64,000 nucleotides of DNA. Origin: Bradyrhizobium elkanii USDA 76 (lineage in GTDB: Bacteria; Pseudomonadota; Alphaproteobacteria; Rhizobiales; Xanthobacteraceae). Under the pieces are notes generated by a model. The model was not told the origin of the DNA. It did not search any database and saw only the letters and a list, made by a program, of their open reading frames with translations. Location of the stretch: NCBI RefSeq assembly GCF_023278185.1, contig NZ_CP066356.1:3402001-3466000 (forward strand). The letters are read 5' to 3'. Shown here one piece after another: positions 1-8,391 of the stretch. Both the position numbers and the translations under genes were made by a program. Numbering within the stretch: the first letter of the stretch is position 1; every line of letters begins with the position of its first letter.

Positions 1-2
1 AG

Positions 3-653
3 TGGAAGGTCGACGTCAGCGTCAGCTGCTCGCAGAAGGGCTTCATGCTGCCGCCCGGCCTCGGCTTCAACGCCATCTCGGAGAAGGCGCGCGCCGCGTC
101 GCGCACCAATAAGCTGCCGCGCTCCTATTTCGACTGGGAGGAAATGCTGAAGCCGAACGCCAAGGGCTTCTTCCCCTATACGCCGGCGACGAACCTGCTC
201 TACGGGCTGCGCGAGGCCATCGCGATGCTGTTGGAGGAGGGGCTCGACAACGTGTTCGCCCGCCATCAGCGACTGGCCGCCGCCACGCGCGCCGCCGTCA
301 ATCAGTGGGGGCTCGAGGTGCTGTGCCAGGAGCCCTCGGAATTCTCGCCGGTGCTGACCGCGGTGATGATGCCGCCCGGCCATGATGCCGATCAGTTCCG
401 CAAGGTCGTGCTCGACAATTTCAACATGTCGCTCGGTGCCGGCCTGTCGAAGGTCGCGGGCAAGGTGTTTCGCATCGGTCATCTCGGCGAGTGCAACGAA
501 CTGACGCTGCTTGGCGCGCTGACCGGCGTCGAGATGGGGCTGTCGGTCGCCGGCGTCCCGCATCGCCCGGGCGGCGTCGAGGCCGCGATGCGGCTTCTCG
601 AGCAGCGCGACCAGCGCAACGCGTCGTCGCATCTGAAGGTGGTCAGCACTTAG
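3..653 (+). CDS. Serine-glyoxylate aminotransferase, C-terminal part (5' end outside window)
   Basis: PLP-dependent class V aminotransferase that would move the amino group of serine to glyoxylate, giving hydroxypyruvate and glycine. The frame is already open at base 3. The visible 216 residues start just before the cofactor lysine motif SQKG and keep the family stretches LPPGLGFN, PYTPATNLLYGLREA and KVFRIGHLGE. The second copy at 2225-3418 has nearly the same sequence from SQKG onward, so this is a paralog of a protein of about 397 residues with its first 45% or so missing. The stop is followed at once by a palindromic repeat. I infer one-carbon or photorespiration-like glyoxylate metabolism; alanine or aspartate as amino donor cannot be excluded. 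Confidence 0.9.
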   Translation, partial: WKVDVSVSCSQKGFMLPPGLGFNAISEKARAASRTNKLPRSYFDWEEMLKPNAKGFFPYTPATNLLYGLREAIAMLLEEGLDNVFARHQRLAAATRAAVNQWGLEVLCQEPSEFSPVLTAVMMPPGHDADQFRKVVLDNFNMSLGAGLSKVAGKVFRIGHLGECNELTLLGALTGVEMGLSVAGVPHRPGGVEAAMRLLEQRDQRNASSHLKVVST

Positions 654-751
654 AGCGTTTTCGAGCAAAGTGGACGCCGGTTCGCGTAAAGAAAACGCGT
701 CAACAAAAATCTAGAGCTTCGGTTCTGATCTAATCAGAGCCGAAGCTCTAG
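653..751. repeat. Dispersed palindromic repeat with a strong hairpin
   Basis: Bases 653-702 run from AGAGCGTTTTCGAGC to GAAAACGCGTCA; a diverged copy lies in the other orientation at 51351-51391. Bases 711-751 form a hairpin with 19-base arms (CTAGAGCTTCGGTTCTGAT and its complement, one G-T type mismatch) around a 3-base loop. It sits directly after the aminotransferase stop and could act as a terminator or transcript stabiliser. Similar intergenic palindromes are common in Bradyrhizobium; that link is from memory. Confidence 0.7.
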
Positions 752-812
752 CAGCCACGGCATCCGCAGCACAACGAACTCACAACAATCGCGGATCGGG
801 GGAGGGGATGAT

Positions 813-2096
813 ATGAGGCTTCGGTTCAAGGCCACCCATGTCGTTTTGGCCATGCTCTGCGTGATGTACTTCATCACCTATGTGGACCGGGTGAACATCG
901 GCACCGCGGCCGGCGAGATCCAGAAGGAGCTCGGCCTGTCCAACACAGAGGTCGGTCTGGTGTTCTCGGCCTTCGCCTATCCGTACCTGCTGTTCCAGGT
1001 GATCGGCGGCTGGGTCGGCGATCGCTTCGGGCCGCGCCAGACCTTGTTCTGGTGCGGCATGATCTGGGCCGCCGCGACCATCATGACCGGCTTTGTCCAT
1101 GGTCTTGCCGCGCTGTTCGTCGCGCGTTTCGCGCTGGGGTTCGGCGAAGGCGCGACGTTTCCGACCGCGACGCGCGCGATGCAGTACTGGACGCCGGCGA
1201 ACCGCCGCGGCTTCGCGCAAGGCCTGACGCATTCATTCGCGCGGCTCGGCAATGCCATCACCCCGCCGGTGGTCGCGCTCCTGATCCTCTGGCTGACCTG
1301 GCGCGGCGCGTTCGTCGTGCTCGGCGTTGTCAGCCTGATCTGGGGCGTCGCGTGGGTCTGGTACTTCCGCAACGAGCCGAGGGACCATGGCTCGATCACC
1401 GCGGCCGAGCTTGCGACATTGCCGCCGCGTCCCCAGGGCGAGCGGCCAAAGGTGCCGTGGGGACCGCTGATGCAGCGGATGTGGCCGGTGACGCTGACCT
1501 ATTTCTGCTACGGCTGGTGCCTGTGGCTCTATCTCAACTGGCTGCCGCTGTTCTTCAAGAACAACTACAGCCTCGATCTGAAGAACTCGGCGCTCTTCGC
1601 ATCCGGCGTGTTCTTTGCCGGCGTCGTCGGCGACAGCATCGGCGGCGTCATCTCCGACCGCATCCTCGAGCGCACCGGCAATGTGCGGCTGGCGCGGCTC
1701 AGCGTGACGGTCGTGGGCTTCGCCGGCGCGCTGCTGTCGCTGATGCCGATCCTGTTCGTTCACGACATCACGGTGGTGGCGCTCTGCCTGTCGGCCGGCT
1801 TCTTCTGTGCCGAGCTCGTGATCGGGCCGATGTGGTCGATCCCGATGGACATCGCGGCGAAATATTCCGGCACCGCCGCGGGGATCATGAACACCGGCTC
1901 GGCTTTCGCGGCCATCGTCTCGCCGCTGGTCGCCGGCTTCGTCATCGACGCCACCGGAAACTGGTACCTGCCGTTCCTGATGTCGATGGGCCTCCTGCTG
2001 GTCGGTGGCTTCTCGGCGTTCCTGATGCACCCCGAGCGGCCGTTCGAGGAGACCGGCGAACTGGTGGCGCCGGGCAAGGTGGTGGCCGCCGAATAA
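813..2096 (+). CDS. MFS transporter, anion:cation symporter type
   Basis: Inner-membrane secondary transporter of 427 residues with about 12 hydrophobic segments. The loop between segments 2 and 3 carries the MFS signature GDRFGPRQTL, and a second copy in the C-terminal half reads SDRILERTG. The N-terminus (VMYFITYVDRVNIGTAA) is typical of the ACS family, which moves organic acids such as hexuronates, galactonate or tartrate. A GGGGGAGGGG ribosome site precedes the ATG; another ATG at 808 is out of frame. It lies between two serine-glyoxylate aminotransferase genes on the same strand, so a small organic or amino acid linked to glyoxylate metabolism is a plausible but unproven substrate. Confidence 0.85.
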   Translation: MRLRFKATHVVLAMLCVMYFITYVDRVNIGTAAGEIQKELGLSNTEVGLVFSAFAYPYLLFQVIGGWVGDRFGPRQTLFWCGMIWAAATIMTGFVHGLAALFVARFALGFGEGATFPTATRAMQYWTPANRRGFAQGLTHSFARLGNAITPPVVALLILWLTWRGAFVVLGVVSLIWGVAWVWYFRNEPRDHGSITAAELATLPPRPQGERPKVPWGPLMQRMWPVTLTYFCYGWCLWLYLNWLPLFFKNNYSLDLKNSALFASGVFFAGVVGDSIGGVISDRILERTGNVRLARLSVTVVGFAGALLSLMPILFVHDITVVALCLSAGFFCAELVIGPMWSIPMDIAAKYSGTAAGIMNTGSAFAAIVSPLVAGFVIDATGNWYLPFLMSMGLLLVGGFSAFLMHPERPFEETGELVAPGKVVAAE

Positions 2097-2224
2097 GGCG
2101 CTGCCGGCCCGGCGGAGCGCCGTCAGATATGCATGACGGACCCCCGCCGGGCCTAGGACAAACCCGGCGAATAGTGATATGCGAGCGGCTCACCACGACC
2201 AAGACGAGACCGGGAAAGACGCTC

Positions 2225-3418
2225 ATGACCGTGCATACTGGAAGGCATTTTCTGCAGATTCCGGGACCGACCAACGTGCCGGACCGGGTGCTGCGGGCCA
2301 TGGATATGCCGACCATGGACCATCGCGGTCCCGAGTTTGCCGAGATCGGTTTTGCCGTGCTTTCTGCGATGCAGCGTGTATTCCGGACCAAGCAGCCCGT
2401 GATCGTCTACCCGTCGTCGGGGACCGGCGCCTGGGAGGCCGCGATCGTCAACACGCTGCAGCCCGGCGACAAGGTTCTGATGTGCGAGACCGGTCAGTTC
2501 GCCGTGCTGTGGCATGGCATTGCCGACAAGTTCAAGCTCGACGTTGATTTCATCGCGGGCGACTGGCGCCACGGCGCCGACCTCGAGCAGATCGAGGCCA
2601 GGCTGTCCGCCGACAAGGCGCACAAGATCAAGGCGGTCTGCGTCGTCCATAACGAGACCTCGACCGCCTGCGTCACCTATCCGCGCGACGTCCGCAAGAT
2701 CCTCGACACGCTGAAGCATCCGGCGCTCTTGATGGTCGACACCATCTCCGGCCTCGGCTCGCTGGAATATGAGCATGATGCCTGGGGCATCGATGTCTCC
2801 ATCGCCGGCTCCCAGAAGGGGCTGATGCTGCCGCCCGGCCTCGGCTTTAACGCCGTGTCCGAGAAGGCGCTCGCCGTGGCCAAGGCCAATCCGGGCATGC
2901 GCTCCTATTGGGATTGGCAGGAAGTCATCAACATCAACAAGGCCGGCACCTGGCCCTATACGCCGGCGACCAACCTCCTGTTCGGCCTGCGTGAGGCCGT
3001 GAAGATGCTGGAGGAGGAGGGCATGGAGAACGTCTTCGCCCGCCACAAGCGCCACAGCGAAGCGACTCGCGCGGCGATCAAGGTCTGGGGCCTCGAGACG
3101 CAGTGCCAGGAGCAGGGCGCGCACTCGCCGGCGCTGACCGCGGTGCGGGTACCTGACGGCCACGACGCCGACCACTTCCGCAAGGTCGTGCTGGAGAATT
3201 TCGACATGTCGCTCGGCACCGGCCTCAACAAGGTCAAGGGCAAGGTGTTCCGGATCGGCCACATCGGGCACTTCAACGACCTGATGCTGATGGGCGCGCT
3301 GTCCGGCGTCGAGATGGGCCTTGATCTGGCCAAGGTGCCGCATCGCAGCGGCGGCGTGCTGGCGGCGATGGAGGTCCTGAAGGGCCGCGACGCCGCGCAG
3401 TCGAAGGCTGTCGCTTAA
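2225..3418 (+). CDS. Serine-glyoxylate aminotransferase
   Basis: Complete class V PLP aminotransferase of 397 residues, the usual length. It converts serine plus glyoxylate to hydroxypyruvate plus glycine in the cytoplasm. Visible family features are QIPGPTNVPDRVL at the N-terminus, YPSSGTGAWEAA (phosphate-binding region), VVHNETSTA, the aspartate in LMVDTISGLGS that pairs with the PLP ring, and the Schiff-base lysine in GSQKGLMLPPGLGFN. The frame is open far upstream, but ATG 2225 after GGGAAAG begins exactly where the family begins. The C-terminus ends in SKAVA and its coding sequence runs into a 16-base tandem repeat. It is a paralog of the partial gene at 3-653. An alanine-glyoxylate activity is possible. 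Confidence 0.92.
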   Translation: MTVHTGRHFLQIPGPTNVPDRVLRAMDMPTMDHRGPEFAEIGFAVLSAMQRVFRTKQPVIVYPSSGTGAWEAAIVNTLQPGDKVLMCETGQFAVLWHGIADKFKLDVDFIAGDWRHGADLEQIEARLSADKAHKIKAVCVVHNETSTACVTYPRDVRKILDTLKHPALLMVDTISGLGSLEYEHDAWGIDVSIAGSQKGLMLPPGLGFNAVSEKALAVAKANPGMRSYWDWQEVININKAGTWPYTPATNLLFGLREAVKMLEEEGMENVFARHKRHSEATRAAIKVWGLETQCQEQGAHSPALTAVRVPDGHDADHFRKVVLENFDMSLGTGLNKVKGKVFRIGHIGHFNDLMLMGALSGVEMGLDLAKVPHRSGGVLAAMEVLKGRDAAQSKAVA

Positions 3419-3450
3419 AAAGGCTGTCGCTTAAAAAGGCTGTCGCCTGA
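3404..3450 (+). repeat. 16-bp tandem repeat, three units, over a stop codon
   Basis: The unit AAGGCTGTCGCTTAAA occurs at 3404-3419 and 3420-3435, with a third slightly diverged unit at 3436-3450. The first unit encodes the last residues and stop of the aminotransferase gene, so the duplication copied the stop codon into the spacer. Most likely replication slippage; no function is claimed. Confidence 0.85.
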
Positions 3451-3482
3451 AATCGAATCGCAAACAACAGAAAGAGCGAGAC

Positions 3483-4280
3483 ATGAACGCGCCCGTCAGT
3501 TCGACCGAAGACCTGATCTACTCCGTCGAGGACGGGATCGCGCGCATCACGTTCAACCGGCCGCAGGCGCGCAATGCGCTGACCTTTGCAATGTACGAGC
3601 AGATGGCGGCGATCTGCGAGAACATCAATCAGGATCGCTCCATCAAGGCGGTGATCATGACCGGCGCCGGCGACAAGGCGTTCGCCTCGGGCACCGACAT
3701 CTCGCAGTTCCGCGCGTTCAAGACGGCGCAGGATGCGCTCGACTATGAGGCGCGGATCGACCGCGTGCTGGGTACGCTCGAGCAGTGCCGTGTGCCCGTG
3801 ATCGCGGCCATCGCCGGCGCCTGCACCGGCGGCGGCGCTGGCATCGCCGCCTGCTGCGATATCCGGATCGGTACCGAGGCGACGCGGATCGGCTTCCCGA
3901 TTGCGCGCACGCTCGGCAACTGCCTCTCGATGTCCAACATCTCGCGGCTGGTGTCGCTGATCGGTCCGGCGCGGACCAAGGATCTGATCTTCAAGGCGCG
4001 CCTCGTCGAGGCGCCGGAAGCGCTGGCGCTCGGGCTGTTGAACGAAGTCGTCCCCGATGTGGAAACGTTGCAGCGCCGCGCAACCGAGACGGCGAAGCTC
4101 GTCGCCGGCCACGCGCCGATCACGCTCGAAGTGACCAAGGAGGCGGTGCGCCGCATCCGCCGCACGCTGTCGCGCGAGGAGGGCGAGGATTTGATCCTGC
4201 GCGCCTATATGAGCGAAGATTTCCGCGAGGGCATGGACGCCTTCCTCAACAAGCGCGCGCCCAACTTCAAGGGCAAGTAA
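3483..4280 (+). CDS. Enoyl-CoA hydratase/isomerase family protein
   Basis: Crotonase-fold protein of 265 residues, the normal length. The oxyanion-hole strands are visible as AFASGTDISQF (about residues 62-72) and GACTGGGAGIAACCDIRIG (about 112-130). The usual E/D acid-base pair of hydratases is not obvious: the stretch after the second oxyanion motif reads ARTLGNCLSMSN. The exact reaction (hydratase, isomerase or hydrolase) is therefore open. ATG 3483 follows AGAAAGAGCGAG. It starts 64 bases after the aminotransferase on the same strand and may share its transcript. There is no other fatty-acid gene beside it, which argues against a plain beta-oxidation role. Confidence 0.8.
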   Translation: MNAPVSSTEDLIYSVEDGIARITFNRPQARNALTFAMYEQMAAICENINQDRSIKAVIMTGAGDKAFASGTDISQFRAFKTAQDALDYEARIDRVLGTLEQCRVPVIAAIAGACTGGGAGIAACCDIRIGTEATRIGFPIARTLGNCLSMSNISRLVSLIGPARTKDLIFKARLVEAPEALALGLLNEVVPDVETLQRRATETAKLVAGHAPITLEVTKEAVRRIRRTLSREEGEDLILRAYMSEDFREGMDAFLNKRAPNFKGK

Positions 4281-4524
4281 CGGTCGTCCTGGAATCCTGG
4301 CGGAAAGCGCGCTTTTCGCATTGATCCCCGTTGTCAGAAGGCGTGGGCCCGAGACGGACTCCGCGCTGTTTTGATTGTTGGTCCTGAGCGTCCCCACCTC
4401 ATTCCAAAGTCATAGGCCATGCGGCAGTTCGCGGCTTGAACTCACCTTCATTCTCGGCACAATGACGCGAGCCCGCCACCTCGCAGGTTTTACCAAGCCG
4501 AACAAATAGATAGGGAAGAAACAC

Positions 4525-5511
4525 GTGGGACAGATTGTAAAAACCACGGCTGCAATCGCGGCCCTCTTGCTGAGCACGCCGGCCTTTGCCGGCTGGGAGC
4601 CGAGCAAGCCGGTCGAAATCGTGGTCGCGGCCGGTGCCGGCGGCGCGTCAGACCAGATGGCGCGCATGATGCAGGCGGCGATCCAGAAGAACAATCTGAT
4701 GAAGCAGCCGATGGTGGTGTCGCTGAAGGGCGGCGCGTCGGGTGCGGAAGCGCTGATGTACATGAAGTCCAGCGAGGGTGATCCCAACAAGGTGCTGATC
4801 GCCTATTCGCTGATCTACATGCTGCCGCTGTCGGCCAAGATTCCGTTCAACTGGCGCGACCTCACCCCGGTGTCGGTGATCGCGCTCGACCAGTTCGTGT
4901 TGTGGGACAACGCCTCCGGTCCGAAGACCGTGAAGGAGTTCATCGCTGCCGCGAAGGCGGCGAGCGCGCCGTTCAAGATGGGCGGCACGGGCTCCAAGCG
5001 CGAGGATCACGTGCTGACCGTCTTCATGGAGCAGAAGACCGGCGCAAAGTTCTCCTACCTGCCGTACAAGTCCGGCGGCGAGGCCGCGACCCAGCTGGTC
5101 GGCGGCCACACCGAGTCCAACGTCAACAATCCCAGCGAGAACCTCGAAGTCTGGCGCGCCGGACAGGTTCGCGCGCTCTGCGTGTTCGACAAGGAGCGCA
5201 TCTCCTACAAGAGCAAGGTCACCGACACGCAATCCTGGAACGACGTCCCGACCTGCAAGGAAGAGGGGCTCGACGTGCAGTATCTGATGCTGCGCGCGAT
5301 GTTCCTGCCGGGCAAGGTCACGCAGGAGCAGCAGGCGTTCTATGTCGACCTGTTTCAGAAGGTGACGCAGACGGCTGAATACAAGGACTACATGGAGAAG
5401 CAGGCGCTGAAGCCGATCTTCCTCACCGGCAAGGACATGGTCGAGTTCCTCGAGGATGACGACAAGCAGAATGCCTCGCTGATGAATGCGGCAGGGTTCG
5501 TCGCAAAATAG
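4525..5511 (+). CDS. TTT transporter periplasmic binding protein (TctC/Bug type)
   Basis: Exported solute-binding protein of 328 residues. The GTG start at 4525 is favoured by AGGGAAGAA just upstream, and gives a clean signal peptide (KTTAAIAALLLSTPAFA, cleavage before GWEPSKPVE). The mature start VEIVVAAGAGGASDQMARM is the pattern of tripartite tricarboxylate transporter receptors, which bind carboxylates or other small ligands. The membrane partners TctB and TctA lie at 7833 and 8392, separated from it by mtnP and mtnA on the same strand. This placement suggests one transport-salvage unit. The ligand cannot be read from sequence. Confidence 0.88.
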   Translation: MGQIVKTTAAIAALLLSTPAFAGWEPSKPVEIVVAAGAGGASDQMARMMQAAIQKNNLMKQPMVVSLKGGASGAEALMYMKSSEGDPNKVLIAYSLIYMLPLSAKIPFNWRDLTPVSVIALDQFVLWDNASGPKTVKEFIAAAKAASAPFKMGGTGSKREDHVLTVFMEQKTGAKFSYLPYKSGGEAATQLVGGHTESNVNNPSENLEVWRAGQVRALCVFDKERISYKSKVTDTQSWNDVPTCKEEGLDVQYLMLRAMFLPGKVTQEQQAFYVDLFQKVTQTAEYKDYMEKQALKPIFLTGKDMVEFLEDDDKQNASLMNAAGFVAK

Positions 5512-5516
5512 CGGAT

Positions 5517-5580
5517 TCGCCGTCATTCCGGGGCGATGCGAAGCAGCGAACCCGGAATCTCGGGATTCTGGGTTCACCCT
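5517..5580. repeat. Intergenic palindromic repeat
   Basis: The stretch contains CGTCATTCCGGGGCGATGCG followed by a hairpin at 5548-5575, GAACCCGGAATC against GATTCTGGGTTC. It resembles half of a Bradyrhizobium/Rhodopseudomonas dispersed palindrome recalled from memory. It lies between the binding-protein gene and mtnP and may form a hairpin in a shared transcript. Confidence 0.55.
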
Positions 5581-5738
5581 TCGGGTGCCTGGGCCGGCTG
5601 CTTTCCTGTTAGCTTGGAATTGCCTTGCAAGTGGCAGCCGCGCAGTGATTACTGCGCCGCAGTATGGCCGAACGTCCGGCGAGCCCGATCGGGCTGGGTC
5701 ACCCCTCCGGCGCCGTTGCGGGACCGTGTGGAGCGATC

Positions 5739-6614
5739 ATGACCAAAGCCGTGTTGGGGATCATCGGTGGATCCGGGATCTACGATCTGCCGGGCCTGGA
5801 AAACGTCCGCGAGGAGGCGATCACAAGCCCCTGGGGCGAGCCGTCGGCGCCGCTCCGACGCGGCGAGATGGCGGGGCTGCCGATCGTGTTCCTGCCGCGC
5901 CACGGCCATGGACACGCCCTGTCGCCGTCCGACATCAACTATCGCGCCAACGTCGATGTGCTGAAGCGGGCAGGGGTCACCGACCTCGTCGCGCTTTCCG
6001 CGTGCGGCTCGTTCAAGGAAGAGCTGCCGCCGGGCACGTTTGTATTGGTCGACCAGTTCGTCGATCGCACCCACAAGCGCGAGAGCTCGTTCTTCGGCAA
6101 GGGCTGCGTCGCGCATGTCTCGATGGCGCATCCGGTGTCGCCGTTGCTGGCGAGGCATCTGGCGGCTGCTGCCGAGGCCGAAGACATCGCGTTCGCCCGC
6201 GGCGGCACCTACCTCTGCATGGAGGGGCCGCAGTTCTCCTCGCTCGCCGAAAGCCTGACCTACAAAGCGCAGGGCTATTCGGTGATCGGCATGACCAACA
6301 TGCCGGAAGCCAAGCTCGCCCGCGAGGCCGAGGTCTGCTACGCCAGCGTGGCAATGGTCACCGATTTCGATTGCTGGCATCCGGCGCATGATGCCGTGAC
6401 GGTGCAGGATATCATCCGTGTGCTGAATTCGAACGCCGAGAAAGCAAAGGCGCTGGTCGCGCGGCTGGCGCGGGATTTCCCTCGCGAGCACGAGCCGTGC
6501 CCGGTCGGTTCGGATCGGGCACTTGATACCGCGCTGATCACGGCGCCCGCGGCCCGCGATCCGCAGCTGCTGGCCAAGCTCGATGCCGTCGCCGGACGGG
6601 TGTTACGGTCGTGA
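5739..6614 (+). CDS. mtnP: S-methyl-5'-thioadenosine phosphorylase
   Basis: Cytoplasmic phosphorylase that cleaves methylthioadenosine with phosphate to adenine and methylthioribose-1-phosphate, the first step of methionine salvage. The 291-residue product shows the family motifs in order: GIIGGSGIYDL (N-terminus), the phosphate-binding RHGHGH, NYRANVDVLKRAGV, CMEGPQFSS and GMTNMPEAKLAREAEVCYAS, then DFDCW. The frame is open upstream, but ATG 5739 places GGSGIYD at the usual distance from the start. mtnA follows 41 bases later and uses its product. Purine nucleoside phosphorylase is less likely because of the TNMPEA region. Confidence 0.93.
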   Translation: MTKAVLGIIGGSGIYDLPGLENVREEAITSPWGEPSAPLRRGEMAGLPIVFLPRHGHGHALSPSDINYRANVDVLKRAGVTDLVALSACGSFKEELPPGTFVLVDQFVDRTHKRESSFFGKGCVAHVSMAHPVSPLLARHLAAAAEAEDIAFARGGTYLCMEGPQFSSLAESLTYKAQGYSVIGMTNMPEAKLAREAEVCYASVAMVTDFDCWHPAHDAVTVQDIIRVLNSNAEKAKALVARLARDFPREHEPCPVGSDRALDTALITAPAARDPQLLAKLDAVAGRVLRS

Positions 6615-6655
6615 GCAAGTCCTCTAGCGAGCGCGCGACGCGAAGGGCGTAGGAC

Positions 6656-7756
6656 ATGAAAGTCGATGGACGACATTTTCGCAGCATCTGGCTCGAGCCC
6701 GACGGCTGGTCGGTCGGCGCGATCGATCAGCGCCGGCTGCCGCATGAGTTCATCGTCGCCAAACTCACCACCGCGGACGAGGCCGGCGAGGCGATCCGCT
6801 CGATGCTGGTCCGCGGCGCGCCGCTGATCGGCGCCACCGCCGCTTATGGCGTGGCGCTCGCGATGCGCGCCGATGCCTCCGACGCGGCGCTCGAGCGCGC
6901 CGGCAGGATGTTGCTGGCGACCCGGCCGACCGCGGTCAATCTGAAATGGGCCGTCGACGAGATGCAGCGCGCGCTGGCGCCGCTCGCGGCTTCGGCCCGC
7001 GCCGAGGCGGCCTATGCCCGCGCGCGCGAGATCGCCGATGAGGATGTCGAGATCAACCGCGAGATCGGCCGTCACGGGCTCGGCCTGATCGAGACGATCG
7101 CCGCGACCAAGAAGCCGGGCGAGGTGGTGAACGTCCTGACGCATTGCAACGCCGGCTGGCTTGCAACCGTGGATTGGGGAACGGCGACATCGCCGATCTA
7201 CCAGGCGCATGATCGCGGCATTCCAGTCCATGTCTGGGTCGACGAGACGCGGCCGCGCAATCAGGGCGCTTCGCTCACCGCCTGGGAACTCGGGCACCAC
7301 GGCGTGCCGCACACCGTGATCCCCGACAACACCGGCGGGCATCTGATGCAGCATCGCATGGTCGATCTCGCGATCGTCGGGACCGATCGCGTCGCCGCCA
7401 ATGGCGACGTCTGCAACAAGATCGGGACCTATCTGAAAGCGCTCGCGGCCCACGACAACAGCGTGCCGTTCTATGTTGCGCTGCCGTCGCCAACCATCGA
7501 CTTTAGTATTGATGACGGCGTCAGGCAGATTCCGATCGAGCAGCGCGCGGCCGCCGAGGTGACGCACCTCACGGGACGCACGGCGGATGGCCGGATCGAG
7601 ACCGTGCGCGTGGTTCCGGACGGCTCGTCGGTTGCCAATTTCGGCTTCGACGTGACGCCGGCGCGGCTTGTGACCGGATTGATCACCGAGCGCGGCGTTC
7701 TCAAGCCGGAGCGTGCTGCACTTGCGAGCGCCTTTCCCGAACGTTCCACCGTTTAA
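6656..7756 (+). CDS. mtnA: S-methyl-5-thioribose-1-phosphate isomerase
   Basis: Cytoplasmic aldose-ketose isomerase that turns methylthioribose-1-phosphate into methylthioribulose-1-phosphate. The 366-residue length and the eIF2B-like fold motifs agree: [36 protein letters not shown] with the catalytic cysteine, [12 protein letters not shown], and [18 protein letters not shown] with the catalytic aspartate. It forms a pair with mtnP just upstream. No later salvage genes (mtnB, mtnC, mtnD or a RuBisCO-like protein) are nearby, so the downstream route must lie elsewhere or be a shunt. TctB follows 76 bases later on the same strand. Confidence 0.95.
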   Translation: MKVDGRHFRSIWLEPDGWSVGAIDQRRLPHEFIVAKLTTADEAGEAIRSMLVRGAPLIGATAAYGVALAMRADASDAALERAGRMLLATRPTAVNLKWAVDEMQRALAPLAASARAEAAYARAREIADEDVEINREIGRHGLGLIETIAATKKPGEVVNVLTHCNAGWLATVDWGTATSPIYQAHDRGIPVHVWVDETRPRNQGASLTAWELGHHGVPHTVIPDNTGGHLMQHRMVDLAIVGTDRVAANGDVCNKIGTYLKALAAHDNSVPFYVALPSPTIDFSIDDGVRQIPIEQRAAAEVTHLTGRTADGRIETVRVVPDGSSVANFGFDVTPARLVTGLITERGVLKPERAALASAFPERSTV

Positions 7757-7832
7757 CTGAAGGCTGCATTGACGGTGGTTGCATCAGCACGCTATCCCAA
7801 TCGTTGCCCTCGCAACCCAGACCGTCTCATCC

Positions 7833-8375
7833 ATGTCCAATACCGAACTTGAGATCGTCGTCGACGATCCGACCGCACCTGAAGATAACTCGCCGGCGAT
7901 CGTCAGTACCGGCGTCGTCGACGTCGTCGTGTCGCTGCTGTTGCTTGCGCTCGCCGTGGTGCTCGGCTGGGACAATTGGCGCACCGGCGCGTCGTGGGAC
8001 TCGACCGGTCCGCAGCCGGGCTATTTTCCGTTCTACCTCTCGGTCATCCTCGGCGGCGCCAGCCTCTATGGCCTGGGTGCGGCCTTCGTCTCGCGCCAGG
8101 AGGCTGCCGAGACCTTTGTCACCCGCGCCCAGCTTCGCCGGGTGATGGCGGTGTTCGTGCCGACATTGCTGTTCTGCCTCGCCACCCAATATCTCGGCCT
8201 CTATGTCGCGAGCTTTCTCTTGATCGCTGGCTTCATGCGCCTCGTCGGCAAGATCGCGCTGTGGAAGTCGCTGCTGACCGCCTTCGTCTTCACAGCCGCG
8301 ATGTTCATAACGTTCGACGTCGCGTTCGACGTCATCATGCCAAAGGGGCCGCTCGAAGCGGCTCTCGGCCGCTAG
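7833..8375 (+). CDS. tctB: TTT transporter small membrane subunit TctB
   Basis: Small inner-membrane subunit of a tripartite tricarboxylate transporter, 180 residues from ATG 7833, with four hydrophobic segments (VVVSLLLLALAVVLGW, YLSVILGGASLYGLGA, two around VFVPTLLFCLATQYLGLYVA, and a last one near LLTAFVFTAAMFITF). GWDNW and GPQPGYFPFYLSVIL are typical of TctB. A TTG at 7779 would add 18 residues; neither start has a good ribosome site. TctA begins 16 bases after its stop. It would work with the binding protein at 4525. Confidence 0.87.
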   Translation: MSNTELEIVVDDPTAPEDNSPAIVSTGVVDVVVSLLLLALAVVLGWDNWRTGASWDSTGPQPGYFPFYLSVILGGASLYGLGAAFVSRQEAAETFVTRAQLRRVMAVFVPTLLFCLATQYLGLYVASFLLIAGFMRLVGKIALWKSLLTAFVFTAAMFITFDVAFDVIMPKGPLEAALGR

Positions 8376-8391
8376 CGAACCGAGTCGAACC

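Noticed and set aside
2153..3343. Long minus-strand frame opposite the aminotransferase
   Set aside because: Shadow caused by high GC third positions; no family text.
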